15,155 nucleotides of DNA from Candidatus Heimdallarchaeota archaeon (GTDB taxonomy: Archaea > Asgardarchaeota > Heimdallarchaeia > Heimdallarchaeales > Heimdallarchaeaceae). The translations under genes and the position numbers were made by a program. The notes beneath the pieces are model-generated. The model was not told the DNA's origin. It searched no databases and worked only from the letters and a program-made list of their open reading frames with translations. The DNA lies in contig JAEOTK010000114.1 in the NCBI GenBank assembly GCA_016839875.1, positions 1 through 15,155 of the forward strand. Direction: 5' to 3'. Positions 12,411 through 15,155 of this stretch are shown in pieces; within the stretch, counting starts at the first letter, position 1; each line of letters begins with the position of its first letter.

Positions 12411-13681
12411 CCGATAGTAGAGTATGCAATGTGTATTAATACTCGTATAAAGAAGTGGTAAGCAACTAGGATAAACGCAAAAAATAACAAAGCTAGTGAT
12501 TGAAAACTTATGGCAGTTATTCTTCTGTTTCTCTCTTTTTTATCTACTTCCCTTTTGTATAATCTAGATACTTGATAGAAAATTCCATTCATACACATTA
12601 AAACTATGAACGTAGCATTCATGTAAAACGCAGATTGAACAGCAGATTTATCGTATGTCCATACAACTCTACCCTTTCTGTTCACCTCAACAACCTTCCC
12701 TCCATAATCTCCACTTATCAAAACATTACCATTTTCTAACATATCAGCTTCATAAGGAATTATGGTGTTTCTACTGTATTTCCATAGAATTTCTTTGGAT
12801 TCTTTGTCAATCTCGATTATTCTGTTGTTAAAACAATCAGTTATCAGTAATCTCCCATTTTCTAGTTCATCAGCATCTCTAGGCCATTTTAAACCTTCAT
12901 CATATTCCCAAACTATTTCTTTATTAGTTCTATTTACTTCTATGATTCTGTTATTTTGAGAATCAGCAATAATGATATTTCCATTACTTAAATAATCAGG
13001 ATTATGTTGCTTGTTTATCATTGAATGGTTTCCATAATCTCCAAACCACCATACTATATTTGCAGGATTGTTAGACGGTCCTAATAGCTCTGCAGTGTAA
13101 TTTACTTCTACAATAAGATCAAAATTCCTAATAGATATTAAACATGCATTCCAACTCCCATATTGCATAAATTCTACATCATTCATATGTGTGAAATCAT
13201 AAATTATTGGATTGTTGTAGTAATGATTTGCACCCCAGACTGGATTTACTTGTGTCCAGTTAATTTGTTCTGGTTCCCAACTCCAAATAATATTTTTATT
13301 AGGATAGTTTATTTCAATAATCCTATCCCTACTAGTGTCAGCTGCAAGTAAATGTCCATTAGGAAGTTCTTCCACTTCATGAGGGATTCCTAAATCTTTT
13401 ATCTCCCATACAACTTCTCCCTTTTCATTCACTTCAATTATCCTATGAAGATCACTCTCAGCTGGCATTGGTAGCTGATCACTTCTTCTATCTATGTGTT
13501 CAAACATTTCAGCAAAAGTTGTAGTGCATACTAAGGTGTTCCCATTCGCTTTCCTATCGACATCGTGAGGAGCATTAATAACTTGAGCTCTGGAATATCT
13601 GAAAAATACAGCAAAATTTGATAAAATTAACAATAACAAGATGATACCAAAAATTTTGTATCTATATTTATACACAATCAA
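12395..13681 (-). CDS. Membrane-anchored six-bladed arylsulfotransferase-like (ASST) propeller protein (428 aa)
   Basis: An N-terminal membrane helix (about 9-27) is followed by six similar repeats with closing strands at residues 80-94, 120-135, 189-213, 245-260, 287-302 and 329-343 (R-I-I-E-V-N...I-V-W-E-Y type), each after a P-[HR]-[DE]-[VA]...N-G-x-x-L strand. Six blades agree with the AssT propeller. The first four blades place His at the inner-strand position (H39, H101, H165, H226); the last two have R268 and Y310. Two further membrane helices follow (about 353-371 and 388-420). The propeller should be outside the cell. Sulfotransferase activity is unproven; it may only bind a ligand. 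No ATG is available: TTG 13681 or GTG 13675 must be the start. It lies 63 bases after the TPR gene. Confidence 0.72.
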   Translation of the reverse strand: MIVYKYRYKIFGIILLLLILSNFAVFFRYSRAQVINAPHDVDRKANGNTLVCTTTFAEMFEHIDRRSDQLPMPAESDLHRIIEVNEKGEVVWEIKDLGIPHEVEELPNGHLLAADTSRDRIIEINYPNKNIIWSWEPEQINWTQVNPVWGANHYYNNPIIYDFTHMNDVEFMQYGSWNACLISIRNFDLIVEVNYTAELLGPSNNPANIVWWFGDYGNHSMINKQHNPDYLSNGNIIIADSQNNRIIEVNRTNKEIVWEYDEGLKWPRDADELENGRLLITDCFNNRIIEIDKESKEILWKYSRNTIIPYEADMLENGNVLISGDYGGKVVEVNRKGRVVWTYDKSAVQSAFYMNATFIVLMCMNGIFYQVSRLYKREVDKKERNRRITAISFQSLALLFFAFILVAYHFFIRVLIHIAYSTIGHEMF

Positions 13682-13712
13682 ACGCGAATCAGATAAGAAT
13701 TTTAGTGAGTTG

Positions 13713-13720
13713 TATATTAA
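13713..13720 (-). promoter_or_regulatory. TATA-like box for the propeller-protein gene
   Basis: TTAATATA on the minus strand is centred about 35 bases before TTG 13681 and 41 before GTG 13675, predicting a start site near 13690 and a 10-15 base leader. The propeller gene may thus be transcribed apart from the TPR gene. Confidence 0.3.
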
Positions 13721-13744
13721 CTTATTCTAAAAGAGAGATTTTCT

Positions 13745-15155
13745 TTAGACAAAAACACTTTCTAAATACTTTGCTAATTCCATTCGTTCATCTAGAGTTA
13801 ATTCTATTCCATCTTTTATTTTCCCAAAATAAGTATACCACTCACCTGTGAATGAGCGAAATTCCTTTATTATTTGTTTTAACTTCTGTAAAGCACAGTA
13901 AGATTTCCCAATAAACACATAGACTATCAGTATTTCTTTTTGAGAGTTTATCGCAATAGTATAATTACTGTACTTCAAACGCTTAATTACTTCATCACTT
14001 GTTTGTTCTGTTTTTTTGTACTCATCAATTGTAGACAGTATTCCTTGTAAAAATTCATCTTCAAGCGGAATATCACTTAAAGATTCAGAAAAGAGAACAG
14101 AACCAGCTTGATTCATGATTAGGAAGAAATTTGGTGATTCCATTTCGTCAACAATGTCAATAAAGGTGACATTGTTTCTTATCATTCTATGCAGTATATC
14201 TTCAATATGGGTGAATTCAAATCTTTCCTCTAAACTTGGCAAATAAGTTGACATTCCTTCCCATTTGCTTAGTTGGTCAAGGAGAACATCATGCTCATTA
14301 GAAATCATTTTTGCAAGATTAATTATTCCTTTTTCTTCAGCAATGGTTTGTGCCTTCTCTAGCAATGATTGCCCCTCCTTAATGTTAAATTCAATGAGTT
14401 CTAGTTTGGATTGTAAGAGAAGAGATTGTGTAAGTAGAATATATGATCTTTGCTGCTCTGCCATTTCTTTTAAGAATTTTACACTATTCTTTAGTTTTTC
14501 ATAAACATCCAAATCGTTTGTTTTTTGTAGTAATCTTAAGTAAGAATCGCACAAGTGAAAAACTACTAAACCATTCAATTCTAAAAACACAATATCTTCC
14601 TTACTGACTTCTTCCAATAAATTAATAGCTTCATTCCAACTATTTTCATCCTTCTTAGTTTTAAGAAGAACCGCCATTGCAAGATGATAAATCATCTTAA
14701 AGACTGGTTTGTTTTTTATCAAGTATAAGAGTTCAATTTGTTCCAGATTTCTGTAAGCTTCATCATATTGATCCATTTCTATAAGAACTAGATTCATTCG
14801 AAAAAGTGTCCAGGGTAAATGACGAGTACTTACAATCCTTGCTTCTTTGAAGAGAGAAATTGATTTCGTATAATATTCCAAAGCTAATTTCAAATCTTTT
14901 TTTAGCCAGTATAAATATCCTAAATCCAAAAATTGGCAAGCTAACCAATATACATCGTTTGATTCTTCTATAAAGGTTCCACTTTTAAGAAAATAATTAA
15001 GAGCTAAATCTAATTCCCCTCTATGCATATAGCTAATAGCTAAACAACCAACAGCATAACTTATTCCCCAAGGATAACCTATTTTTTCTGCAATATCCAA
15101 GGATTTTTGACCGTATTTTAGCGCATTAGTAAATTCACCAGACCAGAAATAAGAA
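13745..15155 (-). CDS. TPR-repeat protein with C-terminal longin/roadblock-like domain (5' truncated by window edge)
   Basis: The frame runs open to the right edge, so the N-terminus is missing; about 470 residues are visible. Numbered from the Leu codon at 15100, TPR-type helix pairs include residues 13-44 (SYAVGCLAISYMHRGELDLALNYF), 52-85 (QFLDLGYLYWLKKDLKLALEYYTKS) and further degenerate repeats to about 265. The codons upstream (YFWSGEFTNALKYGQKSLDIAEKIG) form another repeat. A linker (about 270-300) leads to a C-terminal alpha/beta domain (about 324-451). It opens with FFLIMNQAGSVLFSESL, has an acidic helix, then RLKYSNYTIAINSQKEILIVYVFIGKSYCALQKLK. This looks like the longin/roadblock-type regulatory domains that are numerous in Asgard archaea. 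TPRs mediate protein contacts and the C-terminal domain may bind small GTPases; both roles are inference. Confidence 0.8.
   Translation of the reverse strand, partial: SYFWSGEFTNALKYGQKSLDIAEKIGYPWGISYAVGCLAISYMHRGELDLALNYFLKSGTFIEESNDVYWLACQFLDLGYLYWLKKDLKLALEYYTKSISLFKEARIVSTRHLPWTLFRMNLVLIEMDQYDEAYRNLEQIELLYLIKNKPVFKMIYHLAMAVLLKTKKDENSWNEAINLLEEVSKEDIVFLELNGLVVFHLCDSYLRLLQKTNDLDVYEKLKNSVKFLKEMAEQQRSYILLTQSLLLQSKLELIEFNIKEGQSLLEKAQTIAEEKGIINLAKMISNEHDVLLDQLSKWEGMSTYLPSLEERFEFTHIEDILHRMIRNNVTFIDIVDEMESPNFFLIMNQAGSVLFSESLSDIPLEDEFLQGILSTIDEYKKTEQTSDEVIKRLKYSNYTIAINSQKEILIVYVFIGKSYCALQKLKQIIKEFRSFTGEWYTYFGKIKDGIELTLDERMELAKYLESVFV

Noticed and set aside
15098..15100. TTG at 15100 as the start of the TPR protein
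   Set aside because: The frame stays open to the right edge and the upstream codons read as a further TPR helix (YFWSGEFTNALKYGQKS), so this is an internal Leu codon and the gene is truncated by the window.
1..15155. tRNA, rRNA, CRISPR arrays, insertion sequences, phage or plasmid genes, origin
   Set aside because: I looked for GC-rich structured RNA islands, regularly spaced repeats, transposase motifs and terminal inverted repeats on both strands and saw none. The only sizeable repeat is the tandem surface-protein duplication.

Overview
The window is AT-rich DNA (about one third G+C by eye), almost certainly from an archaeon and most likely an Asgard archaeon (Heimdall- or Lokiarchaeota-like). 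Three things point that way. Several genes have a TATA-like box 26-28 bases before the start codon and no Shine-Dalgarno site, the architecture of leaderless archaeal genes. A TPR protein at the right edge ends in what looks like a longin/roadblock-type domain, a fusion style I associate with Asgard genomes. Surface proteins carry many N-glycosylation sequons and one has an archaeal-type C-terminal membrane anchor. Stop codons are mixed (about equal TAA, TAG and TGA), so the standard code applies. I see no rRNA, tRNA, CRISPR array, transposase or phage gene.

Layout. 1-358: the 3' end of an unknown gene, then a 71-residue ORF in the same frame behind one TAG codon. 362-832 (-): flavodoxin. 1047-1571 (+): class I SAM methyltransferase. 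1574-2208 (-): two tandem TIGR04076-type proteins. 2381-3838 (+): AbgB-like M20 amidohydrolase, then a small alpha/beta-barrel-like protein. 4317-8457 (-): three predicted cell-surface proteins. The first has a signal peptide and C-terminal anchor. The other two are tandem paralogues, each 453 residues, with an N-terminal membrane anchor, a CBM9/DOMON-like domain and 10 sequons. 8593-9987 (+): a GPH-family (MelB-like) sugar:cation symporter, divergent from them. 10041-12410 (+): Asp/Glu racemase with a Thr/Cys catalytic pair, an unknown helical protein, a TRASH/YHS-type metal-binding mini-protein and an EamA-like transporter. 12395-15155 (-): a membrane-anchored six-bladed arylsulfotransferase-like propeller protein, preceded by the edge-truncated TPR protein.

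How the genes fit together. Most sit alone behind their own promoter and look like housekeeping or accessory metabolism. The most coherent module is 4317-9987, where glycosylated surface proteins with a likely carbohydrate-binding fold lie beside a sugar symporter. This could be an archaeal glycan-capture and uptake locus. The tandem surface paralogues were duplicated with their promoters, since an identical 18-base element lies 53-56 bases before each start. The TPR-longin protein next to a membrane-tethered propeller is a second pair worth attention. Both functional readings are inference from fold and neighbourhood.
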